Origin: Prosthecobacter sp.
GTDB lineage: Bacteria; Verrucomicrobiota; Verrucomicrobiia; Verrucomicrobiales; Verrucomicrobiaceae
DNA length: 55,484 nucleotides
Assembly: GCA_017853885.1 (NCBI GenBank)
Contig: JAFMIR010000026.1
Coordinates: forward strand, 1-55,484
Reading direction: 5' to 3'
In this document: positions 35,157-42,816 of the stretch, piece by piece
Layout of the letters: each line of letters starts with the position of its first letter
Position numbering within the stretch: position 1 is the stretch's first letter
Translations under genes and position numbers: made by a program
The notes under the pieces: generated by a model
What the model was told of the DNA's origin: nothing
The model's input: the letters and a program-made list of their open reading frames with translations, nothing else
Database searches by the model: none

Positions 35157-37046
35157 ATGCCCCAAGTTAAGTCATCTTTATCCACGGCCGGCACCGCTGC
35201 CCTCGCAAGGCAGACCTTGCTGGCCATTTGGAAATACGTTCATCCTCACCGTTTGCGGTTCTTTTTCAGCATGGTGCTCGGCATGCTCAGTGGCGCCTTC
35301 TATGGCTTCATGATGATCAGTTTCCAACTCATCTTCTCGCTGGTATTACGAGGCCAGACCACAACTCTGGGGGAGCCTCGACATCTGCCTCTCGTGGGAG
35401 AGGTGAATTTGGCCAAGATGTTTGGACTAGCCGAGGACACGCCCGTCGGTCTCAATGGAGTGATGCTTGCATGCGCCTGCGTGCCACTGTTGATTTTTGT
35501 TCGCGGATTTCTGGGTTATCTCTCCAGCTACATGCAGGCTTGGGTTACGAGCCGTGTTGTTTATGATATTAGGAATGACGCTTATCGTAGCGTGATGAGA
35601 CAGTCTCCGGGTTTTTTCAATTCCGCTAGGACAGGAGAGCTCATGCAAACTGTCACCAACCAGACTAGTGTGGTGCAGCGCAATGCGATGATGCTCGTGC
35701 AAACCATCGCCCAACGTCCTGTGGCAATTGTCGGGCTCTTGGTGCCGATTTTTGCTAAAGATTGGTTTTTTGCCCTCATGTCCCTCGTCGTCTTCCCCCT
35801 TTGCCTATTGCCCATCGTTCGGCTTGGCAAGCGTGTGCGCAAGGTGGGTGCGCAGGAGGAGTATGATTCGCGGGCACTGATGTCGGTGATGCAGGAAACT
35901 TTTTCAGGCATCCGCTTGGTGAAAGCCTACTGCCGTGAGGACCATGAGACTGCAAAGTTTGAGCGTACCAACCTCAGCATGACCCGAAACATGGTGAAAT
36001 GGGCCAAAGCCATCGAACTTATCGGTCCGATTGTCGAGGCGGTGGCGTCACTAGGCATCGCTGCCGGGCTGGTATATGCTTGGAAACAGGGCATGGGCGC
36101 AGATGATTTCTTCCTACTTGTTTTTGGCCTGACGCAGATTTATCCGCCAATCAAGGAACTCAGCCGCGTGCAGTTGTTATTACAAAAAACCACTGTGGCT
36201 GCCAGCATGGTTTTTGAGATTCTCAATCGACAGCCGGACATCAAGGATGCTCCATCTGCCGCATTGCTTGGTCGCGCGAAAGGCGAGATTGGATTCCACA
36301 ATGTTACTTTCTATTATCGGGACCCACATGGAACACGAATTGAGCCGCCGGCGGCCAGTGGCATCACTCTCAAGCTAGAGCCTGGCAAGTTTTACGCTGT
36401 CGTAGGACCCAGCGCCGCAGGAAAGAGCACGCTATTCAATCTCCTTCTGCGATTCTACGACCCAGACAGCGGTGTCATCACGCTTGATGGCACAGACATC
36501 AAAACGGTCACTCAGGCTTCGTTGCGCGAAAACGTTGGGTTGGTCAGCCAAGATACATTCATCTTTCACGACACGCTTCGTGAGAACATCCGCTACGGAC
36601 GTTTGGGGGCCAGTGAGGAGCAAATCGTTGCTGCCGCAAAGAAGGCGCATGCCCACGAGTTTATTATGCAGATCAAGGGACGCTATGACGCCAGCGCTGG
36701 AGAGGGTGGCCGTAACCTTTCTGGTGGTCAAAAGCAGCGCCTATCTATCGCAAGAGCCATGCTGCATGACGCGCCCGTGCTGCTGCTCGACGAGGCCACA
36801 TCCGCACTCGACACCGAGAGTGAAAAAGTTATCCAAGATGCTATCCACAGCCTTTCCGAAGGCAAGACGGTCATCGCCATCGCTCACCGTCTTTCCACGG
36901 TGCTCGCTGCTCATCAGATCATCGTCATGGATGCCGGTCGTGTCGTAGCTGTGGGGTCGAATGAGGAATTGTTGCGCACCTCGCCGCTTTATCAGCGTCT
37001 GCACAGCCTTCAGTTTGGTACCGAGCATGGGGCCGGTGCCTCATGA
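35157..37046 (+). CDS. MsbA-like ABC exporter (fused membrane and ATPase domains)
   Basis: This 629-residue half-transporter has a six-helix membrane domain (about 30-350) and an ATPase domain (about 380-610). Walker A is G417-S424 (GPSAAGKS), followed by LVSQDTFIFHDTLRENIRYG, the signature LSGGQKQR, Walker B VLLLDEATSALD and the IAHRLST switch. It is most like MsbA/lipid exporters, which flip lipid A-core, but many type I exporters share this layout. The GT4 gene immediately upstream supports a lipopolysaccharide or glycolipid substrate. A GAGG about 12 bases upstream is a possible Shine-Dalgarno sequence. Confidence 0.9.
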   Translation: MPQVKSSLSTAGTAALARQTLLAIWKYVHPHRLRFFFSMVLGMLSGAFYGFMMISFQLIFSLVLRGQTTTLGEPRHLPLVGEVNLAKMFGLAEDTPVGLNGVMLACACVPLLIFVRGFLGYLSSYMQAWVTSRVVYDIRNDAYRSVMRQSPGFFNSARTGELMQTVTNQTSVVQRNAMMLVQTIAQRPVAIVGLLVPIFAKDWFFALMSLVVFPLCLLPIVRLGKRVRKVGAQEEYDSRALMSVMQETFSGIRLVKAYCREDHETAKFERTNLSMTRNMVKWAKAIELIGPIVEAVASLGIAAGLVYAWKQGMGADDFFLLVFGLTQIYPPIKELSRVQLLLQKTTVAASMVFEILNRQPDIKDAPSAALLGRAKGEIGFHNVTFYYRDPHGTRIEPPAASGITLKLEPGKFYAVVGPSAAGKSTLFNLLLRFYDPDSGVITLDGTDIKTVTQASLRENVGLVSQDTFIFHDTLRENIRYGRLGASEEQIVAAAKKAHAHEFIMQIKGRYDASAGEGGRNLSGGQKQRLSIARAMLHDAPVLLLDEATSALDTESEKVIQDAIHSLSEGKTVIAIAHRLSTVLAAHQIIVMDAGRVVAVGSNEELLRTSPLYQRLHSLQFGTEHGAGAS

Positions 37047-37113
37047 CGAATCATTTTTTCCACACGCCTTGACTTTGGGGTTGCCCGGCACACTTCATGC
37101 GCCCCCTCAAACC

Positions 37114-37671
37114 ATGCCTCAAGCTCTCTCGCAGCGTCTCTGGACCGTCAAGCGGTCGTCCATCCACAACCGTGGTATTTTTGCCAAGCACGACATCCCG
37201 AACGACACGCCCGTCATTGAGTATGTGGGTGAAAAAATCACCAAGGCCGAGTCAAAGCGTCGTGGTGATGCGCTCATGGAGAAATCCAAGAAGACTGGAT
37301 GCGCTGCAGTCTATGTTTTCACCCTCAACCAGCGATACGATATTGACGGCGGCAAAGGATACAATCCAGCCCGCTATATCAATCATTCTTGCGATCCGAA
37401 CTGCGAGGCCTTCATCATCCGAGGTCATATCTGGATTTATTCATTGCGTGACATCAAGGCTGGAGAAGAACTGACTTACAATTATGGTTTTGATGTGGAC
37501 ACATGGCTCGAGCATCCCTGCCGCTGTGGCTCGAAACGCTGCATCGGGTATATTGTCGAAGAGAAGCAATGGCCCAAGCTTCTGCGCATCCTTCAAAAAA
37601 TCCAAGTGGATGCCAAGGCGGGGAAGTTGTCTGGTGCTGTGCCAGTTGCTAAGAAGCACAAGGCTGCCTGA
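37114..37671 (+). CDS. SET-domain protein-lysine methyltransferase
   Basis: This 185-residue protein has a complete SET domain: VKRSSIHNRGIFAKHDIPN at the start, YINHSCDPNCEAF (the SAM-binding NHSCxPN), and GEELTYNYGFD (catalytic Tyr region). A post-SET-like HPCRCGSKRCIGYI provides three cysteines, probably binding zinc with the NHSC/PNC cysteines. No signal peptide. Bacterial SET proteins occur in Chlamydiae, where they methylate histones or bacterial histone-like proteins, and in other PVC members; the target here is unknown. A basic tail (KKHKAA) closes it. Start at ATG 37114; the upstream frame extension overlaps the ABC gene. Its stop abuts the end of the convergent protease gene. Confidence 0.9.
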   Translation: MPQALSQRLWTVKRSSIHNRGIFAKHDIPNDTPVIEYVGEKITKAESKRRGDALMEKSKKTGCAAVYVFTLNQRYDIDGGKGYNPARYINHSCDPNCEAFIIRGHIWIYSLRDIKAGEELTYNYGFDVDTWLEHPCRCGSKRCIGYIVEEKQWPKLLRILQKIQVDAKAGKLSGAVPVAKKHKAA

Positions 37672-38598
37672 TCAGCGCCGCTGGCGGACGATCTTCAAAA
37701 TCTCCCCGGCGGTGATGGCTTGATGGAAGACGATGTAGGTGCCAGGCGAGAAAGGTCTGGCTCGTTTTTTTGTGGCTGCTGCAGGCGGATCCTCTAGCAC
37801 GGTCTGGATCTCTGAAACATGGCCTACGCTGTTGCCGTGGGCATCGACCACAGCTGAGCCACTGGAGCCCGGCGCCCATTCAACTGTCGTCTCGAGCCAT
37901 ACGGGTCTTGGAATATCTAGACCTTCAGGCAGATCCTCGGTTTCTTTTTTCCGCAAGAAGGGTCGCTTCACAAACCGGCTGACAATGCCCTCTGAGTAAT
38001 AACCGCGTTTTCCGGATGGATCGCTAAAGCACCAAACCGTGTCGCCAGGTGTCACATCTTCTCCGAGAGGCAGGGGTGTGAGGGGGGCTTCCGACTTCAC
38101 TCGGATGATGGCACAGTCCGTCCCGCTGCTCATAGCAAGCACCTCGGTAATAGGAAGGACTTGATCATCGTCCGTAGCGGCTAGCAGATAACCCTCACGC
38201 ATATCTTTTGGCTTAGGCAGCACATGGGCGCAGGTGGCCACAGCACCATCCGTGGTGATGGCGTAACCCCCGGAGAGATCGAGGTGCCACTTCTCACATT
38301 TGGTGCATAAATAAAAGTGACCTACACGAATGTGAGCCAGACGTGCTCGGTTCCAGCGTTCGCGGGAAGAGAGCGGAGTGGTGCTGGCGTCAGGCAAATT
38401 CAGCTCACAAGAGGTGCGGTTGAATTGGGTCTCCGCAGTTGGCATGGACAGGAGCTTGCCCCCGTCCTTCAAGGCTTCGGCCTGCTTCAAAAGGCCCGCC
38501 ACAGTTCCATGGCCGCGTCCTTCGCGGTACACTGGCACGCTAGGCGATTGCGCAATGAGTGCCGAGGTAGCTAAAAAAATCAGCAGAAGAAATCGCAT
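37672..38598 (-). CDS. Exported trypsin-like serine protease (S1 fold)
   Basis: This 308-residue protein begins with a signal peptide (MRFLLLIFLATSALIAQS). After a variable region comes a two-cysteine segment, HFYLCTKCEKWHLDLSGGYAI, then a trypsin-like domain. The catalytic triad is readable: H125 (ATCAHVLP), D161 (GTDCAIIRV), S246 (GSSGSAVVD). No PDZ domain follows, so it is not a full DegP/HtrA. It would act in the periplasm or outside. The CxxC pair before the protease domain recalls PVC exported proteases I have seen, but this is memory, not a search. The ATG at 38598 is chosen for the signal peptide. Confidence 0.87.
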   Translation of the reverse strand: MRFLLLIFLATSALIAQSPSVPVYREGRGHGTVAGLLKQAEALKDGGKLLSMPTAETQFNRTSCELNLPDASTTPLSSRERWNRARLAHIRVGHFYLCTKCEKWHLDLSGGYAITTDGAVATCAHVLPKPKDMREGYLLAATDDDQVLPITEVLAMSSGTDCAIIRVKSEAPLTPLPLGEDVTPGDTVWCFSDPSGKRGYYSEGIVSRFVKRPFLRKKETEDLPEGLDIPRPVWLETTVEWAPGSSGSAVVDAHGNSVGHVSEIQTVLEDPPAAATKKRARPFSPGTYIVFHQAITAGEILKIVRQRR

Positions 38599-38708
38599 AC
38601 CGATGATGCTATCGAGAGTGCCTCTCAACGCAATCCGCAAGCCTTTGCCCTCTTGCCTTTAGAATGGACTTGCCCTAAGACGTGCCCCGTCCGCGCCCAA
38701 TTCGCCAA

Positions 38709-39788
38709 ATGGTTACCATCACGATTCAGGAACTCTCCAAACGCTTGGGCAGCAGCATGGTGCTCGGTGGCGTGAACCTGCACATTGAAGCGGGTGAACT
38801 CTTTTTCCTACTGGGCCCCAGCGGGTGCGGCAAAACAACCCTGCTGCGTCACATGGCGGGCTTTTACGAACCTGATCACGGCAAGATTTTTTTTGACCAA
38901 GAGGATGTCACAAGGGTGCCGGCGCATCTGCGTGAGACGGGAATGATGTTTCAAAGTTATGCCTTGTGGCCGCATTTGAACGTCGCGCAGAATGTCGCTT
39001 TTGGACTAGAAGAGCGGAGATACACTAGCAAGGAGATCGAGCATCGCGTGGCTGAAGTGCTGGACCAAGTGCAGCTTAGTGGGCTCGGCTCTAGAAAGAT
39101 TCAGCAGCTTTCCGGTGGCCAGCAGCAGCGCGTGGCCTTGGCTCGGGCACTGGTGATCCGGCCAAAATGCCTGCTGCTTGACGAGCCGCTTTCCAATTTG
39201 GATGCCAAGCTGCGTCTTGAAATGCGAGCGGAGATTCGCCGCATCTGCAAAGAACACGGACTCACCGCCGTCTACGTGACGCATGATCGAGATGAGGCTC
39301 TCTCGATGGCCGACCGAATCGCGATCATGGAAGCAGGCAAGCTGGCGCAGGTGGGGGAACCACAAAATATTTACAAACATCCTGCCACACGAATGGTGGC
39401 GGAGTTCATCGGCGAGACGAATCTGATCGAAGGACGCGTGATGCGTGAAAGCAGCCGCCCCGGCTTTTTCGATGTCGAGACGAGTTTTGGAGTGCTGCGC
39501 GGTCGTCCAAACGAGCATGGATGGGCGCCCGTTGCGGGCCTTCCGGTATGGCTCAGCATACGCCCGGAAGCTCTGACCTTGCTCAATGTCATGGACAGCC
39601 CGAATCGTTTTCCTGGCCAAATCGTGAACACAACCTACTTGGGTTCTACAGTGCAGTATCAACTGCAGGTGCAGGGAGGACTTCTTATCAAGCTGACCGA
39701 GTTCAATCCATTCTTAGTTCGCTCGCCGTGTGGTGATGAGGTTCGGGCTATGGTAGCGATGCATGATGTGGTGATCATTCGAAAGTGA
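38709..39788 (+). CDS. ABC transporter ATP-binding protein (Fe3+/polyamine/spermidine type)
   Basis: This 359-residue importer ATPase has Walker A GPSGCGKTT (about residue 37), Q-loop MMFQSYALWPHLNV, signature LSGGQQQRVALARAL, Walker B CLLLDEPLSNLDAKLR and the H-loop THDRDEALSMADR. A C-terminal TOBE domain (about 260-355) marks the FbpC/PotA/CysA class. The ATG at 38709 is preferred to the GTG at 38682. It overlaps the following binding-protein gene. An iron, polyamine or thiamine-type substrate is possible; the system lacks a permease gene at this locus. Confidence 0.9.
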   Translation: MVTITIQELSKRLGSSMVLGGVNLHIEAGELFFLLGPSGCGKTTLLRHMAGFYEPDHGKIFFDQEDVTRVPAHLRETGMMFQSYALWPHLNVAQNVAFGLEERRYTSKEIEHRVAEVLDQVQLSGLGSRKIQQLSGGQQQRVALARALVIRPKCLLLDEPLSNLDAKLRLEMRAEIRRICKEHGLTAVYVTHDRDEALSMADRIAIMEAGKLAQVGEPQNIYKHPATRMVAEFIGETNLIEGRVMRESSRPGFFDVETSFGVLRGRPNEHGWAPVAGLPVWLSIRPEALTLLNVMDSPNRFPGQIVNTTYLGSTVQYQLQVQGGLLIKLTEFNPFLVRSPCGDEVRAMVAMHDVVIIRK

Positions 39789-41473
39789 TGAAGCTCTCAC
39801 TTCAGCATCCAATCTTGCTTGCTGTCCTTGCTTGGCAACGGGCGCACCCACGGGAAGCCTGCGTGATGGCTGCCATCATGGCGGTTCTCATCGGCCCTTT
39901 TTTGCTAAAGCCGACGGATACCACGGCGCCGCGCCGCTGGGATCGTCGGCTCGTCATCGTGACACCGCATCCGGCGCTCATCCGTGATGAATTCGGGCAT
40001 GCTTTCGCGGTTTATTGGAAAGCGAAAACGGGCGAGACGCTTTACATCGACTGGCGAGTGCCCGGCGGCACCTCAGAGATCGCCATGTTGATCAAGTCAG
40101 AGTTCGCTGCAGCGTTTGAGAAGCATTGGAAACAGGTGTTGAAGCGTGAGTGGACGCCAGAGATTGCCCAGACATTTTTGAGTGACAAAACGGATAACGA
40201 AGCTCGGAAAGCATTTTTGGCCTCCGACATCGGCATCGGCGTAGATGTGATGTTTGGTGGTGGTGCCTACGACTTTGAGGTGCAAGCAAAATCTGGCACT
40301 CTCGTTGCGGGCGATGGGATGAAGACAGGCCTCAGCGCATTGATGAAAGCGCACCCTGAATGGTTTAGTGAAGCTGCGATTCCTGAAAAGCTCAGTGGTG
40401 AGCCGTTTCGTGATCCCGCAGCGCGTTGGTGCGGTGCGTGCATCTCCAGCAGCGGCATTGTTTACAACAAAGATGTGCTGAAACGCCTCGGCATCGAGAA
40501 GGAGCCGCAAACTTGGGAGGATCTGGCCGATCCGAAATACTTTGGGCAGATTGCCTGCGCCGATCCGGCCAAAAGTGGTTCAGTAACAAAGGTGTTCGAG
40601 ATGCTCATCCAGCAGCAGATGCACCTCGCCATTGAGGCGGAGAGGCGAAAAGTCGATTCTGCTAAAGAGCGCTCTCTAGATGAAGTGCGTCTTGCGGGTG
40701 CCGAGGCAGGCTGGACTGCTGGCCTGCAACTGATTCAAAAAATTGCAGCGAACGCCCGCTATTTTTCAGATGCCTCCACGAAGATCCCACTCGATGTTGT
40801 TCGCGGAGAAGCTGCCGCTGGCATGTGCATAGATTTCTATGGCCGCAAGGCCCAAGAAGACACGCGGAAGGTGGACGGCAGCTCACGCATCGGTTTCGTG
40901 GCCCCGCTCGGTGGCACCAGTGTCAGCGTGGACCCAATCGGCATGTTCCGTGGAGCGCCGGATCAGGAGTTGGCCACCGCGTTCATCGAGTTTGTGCTCA
41001 GTGAAGAGGGCCAAAAGCTATGGTGTTTTCATGCGGGTGCGCAAGGTGGCCCGCGTAAACACGCTTTGCGCCGCCTGTCCGTAAGGCGGGATTTTTATAC
41101 GCTGGATCATCTCACGCAAATGCCGGACGCCACAGAGATGCCCTTTGAGAAAGCCAAGGCCTTCATCTACGATGCCGAATTCACCGGCCCAGCTTTCAAT
41201 GCGATTCGCTTTCTCGTCCGCGTGCTCTGCGTGGACTCGCATGAAGAACTGAGAAAGGCATGGAAAGAGATCATCGAGGCTGGTATGAACGATCGAGCGC
41301 TCACCGTGCTTCTCGATCTCAACCGGGTGAGGTATGACACAGCTACAGGCCCCATCCGCAAGACACTCTCCGCTCGTGATAAAATTCAAGAGACTCATCT
41401 CGCTAGGCAACTCGGTGATATATTCCGTCTGCAATACCAGCGCGCCTACGACATCGCGCATCGACGTCAGTGA
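39788..41473 (+). CDS. Membrane-anchored extracellular solute-binding protein
   Basis: This 561-residue protein has an N-terminal hydrophobic segment at about 24-40 (ACVMAAIMAVLIGPFLL), without a clear cleavage site, so it is probably a membrane anchor. A periplasmic type II binding domain follows: RLVIVTPHPALIRDEFGHAFAV, GIGVDVMFGGGAYDF, CGACISSSGIVYNKDVLKRLG, SVDPIGMFRGAPDQELATAFIEF and LSEEGQKLWCF. The domain resembles FbpA-like Fe(III) or spermidine binding proteins. It is longer than the usual 330-400 residues because of an insertion and a C-terminal helical extension. The start ATG 39788 overlaps the ATPase stop (TGATG); a GTG at 39785 is equivalent. No permease follows. Confidence 0.85.
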   Translation: MKLSLQHPILLAVLAWQRAHPREACVMAAIMAVLIGPFLLKPTDTTAPRRWDRRLVIVTPHPALIRDEFGHAFAVYWKAKTGETLYIDWRVPGGTSEIAMLIKSEFAAAFEKHWKQVLKREWTPEIAQTFLSDKTDNEARKAFLASDIGIGVDVMFGGGAYDFEVQAKSGTLVAGDGMKTGLSALMKAHPEWFSEAAIPEKLSGEPFRDPAARWCGACISSSGIVYNKDVLKRLGIEKEPQTWEDLADPKYFGQIACADPAKSGSVTKVFEMLIQQQMHLAIEAERRKVDSAKERSLDEVRLAGAEAGWTAGLQLIQKIAANARYFSDASTKIPLDVVRGEAAAGMCIDFYGRKAQEDTRKVDGSSRIGFVAPLGGTSVSVDPIGMFRGAPDQELATAFIEFVLSEEGQKLWCFHAGAQGGPRKHALRRLSVRRDFYTLDHLTQMPDATEMPFEKAKAFIYDAEFTGPAFNAIRFLVRVLCVDSHEELRKAWKEIIEAGMNDRALTVLLDLNRVRYDTATGPIRKTLSARDKIQETHLARQLGDIFRLQYQRAYDIAHRRQ

Positions 41474-41603
41474 TTTCGCTGGGCGCATGAACAGCGAATG
41501 GTGGGTATTGCCACGAATCCATGATTGCTTTTAGGATGTCAATACTTCACTATGTCTGTTATTCAGGATCGAATCGCCGAACGTCAATTCAACTCCGTTC
41601 CTC

Positions 41604-42092
41604 ATGCCCCGCCTCTTTGCCCTGTTGCTTTGTCTTACCTCCGTTGGGCTCGTTTCGTGCACCAGTTCCATGTTCTCTAACCTGAGAGGCACACGCATCT
41701 CATCTGTCCGCACCACTGCCTACACCCACACAGAGTCCGATCACATCGTGTACGGTAAAGCAACAGCCATTGGCAGTGATTTGAAGTTTGGCCGCGTTCG
41801 AAGCGCTGCGGCGGACTGGTCCGTCTATCCCGTGGGCACGATTTTCCAGATAGAGGGCACCCCCTATATTTATCAAGTTGATGATTATGGTTCCGCCTTG
41901 GTTGGCACGAACACGATTGATCTCTACAAGCCCTCAAAGACTGAAATGAAGGCTTGGGGTGTGCGCAACGTGAACATCCGCGTGCTACGTTGGGGGTCCT
42001 TTTCCAAGAGTCTTTCCATCCTCAAGCCCCGTGCCCACTGGGAGCATGTCGATAAGATGGCCGAGCGCATCGAGAAGCAAAAGCGCCTGTAA
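41604..42092 (+). CDS. Lipoprotein with a 3D (Asp-Asp-Asp) domain
   Basis: This 162-residue protein starts with a lipoprotein signal, LTSVGLVSC, with C19 as the lipidated residue. The remainder resembles the 3D domain found in MltA and related peptidoglycan enzymes: VRTTAYTHTESDH, AAADWSVYPVGTIFQIEG, YIYQVDDYGSALVGTNTIDLYKPS and WGVRNVNIRVLRWG. The aspartates in AADW, QVDDYG and TIDLY are candidates for the three conserved acidic residues. It may act on or bind peptidoglycan in the periplasm; the target is unknown. It stands alone upstream of nth by 18 bases. Confidence 0.82.
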   Translation: MPRLFALLLCLTSVGLVSCTSSMFSNLRGTRISSVRTTAYTHTESDHIVYGKATAIGSDLKFGRVRSAAADWSVYPVGTIFQIEGTPYIYQVDDYGSALVGTNTIDLYKPSKTEMKAWGVRNVNIRVLRWGSFSKSLSILKPRAHWEHVDKMAERIEKQKRL

Positions 42093-42110
42093 CCGCCCCT
42101 GCTCCCGGTC

Positions 42111-42764
42111 GTGACCCAAATCCAGCGTGCCGCCTTTATCCAACAGCGTTTGGAGCAGTTGTATCCTGATCCGCCCATCCCATTGGACCACACGGATGCC
42201 TTTACCCTGCTCGTGGCCGTTTTGCTCTCGGCCCAATGCACGGACGTGAGGGTGAACCAGATCACGCCCGCCCTTTTCGCCCTCGGCCGCATTCCGGAAA
42301 AGCTCTCGAAAGTGCCCGTCGAGAAGATCGAGGCCATCGTCCGCCCTTGCGGCCTCGGACCACAGAAAGCCCGCGCCATCCGCCAACTGAGCGAAATCCT
42401 CGTTCGCGAGCACGGCGGCCAGGTGCCCGCGGATCTCGATGCACTCGAAAAACTCCCCGGAGTCGGCCACAAGACCGCCCAGGTCGTCATGGCGCAGTCC
42501 TTCGGCGTGCCGAGCTTCCCGGTCGATACCCACATCCACCGCCTCGCCCAGCGCTGGCAGCTCACCACCGGTAAAAACGTCTCGCAAACCGAAAAAGACC
42601 TCAAACGCCTTTTCCCGCAGTCTGTTTGGAACAAGCTCCATCTCCAGATCATTTTTTACGGCCGCGAACACTGCACCGCCCGGGGTTGCGATGGCACCGT
42701 CTGCGACATCTGCAGCACCTGTTTCCCCAAACGCAAACGGGCCGTGAAAACGAAGAAGGCATGA
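42111..42764 (+). CDS. nth: Endonuclease III with non-canonical Fe-S cysteines
   Basis: This 217-residue DNA glycosylase/AP lyase removes oxidised pyrimidines. The helix-hairpin-helix LPGVGHKTA carries the catalytic K121, and D139 follows in FPVDTHIHRLAQRW, the same positions as K120 and D138 of E. coli Nth. The C-terminal 4Fe-4S region normally has the spacing C-x6-C-x2-C-x5-C. Here cysteines are at 188, 193, 198, 201 and 204: the first, third and fourth ligands keep their places (188, 198, 204), but the second position (195) is glycine. C193 or C201 may substitute. The start is a GTG at 42111. A basic tail (KRKRAVKTKKA) closes it. Confidence 0.92.
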   Translation: MTQIQRAAFIQQRLEQLYPDPPIPLDHTDAFTLLVAVLLSAQCTDVRVNQITPALFALGRIPEKLSKVPVEKIEAIVRPCGLGPQKARAIRQLSEILVREHGGQVPADLDALEKLPGVGHKTAQVVMAQSFGVPSFPVDTHIHRLAQRWQLTTGKNVSQTEKDLKRLFPQSVWNKLHLQIIFYGREHCTARGCDGTVCDICSTCFPKRKRAVKTKKA

Positions 42765-42816
42765 AATGGACTTCTGCATTCAGAAGTAGGCAGTGAGCGG
42801 CGTTTGGGTCTGCTCC

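Noticed and set aside
39788..41473. Reading the binding protein as a fusion that contains the missing permease
   Set aside because: It has only one hydrophobic segment, at the N-terminus, so it cannot supply the membrane channel.
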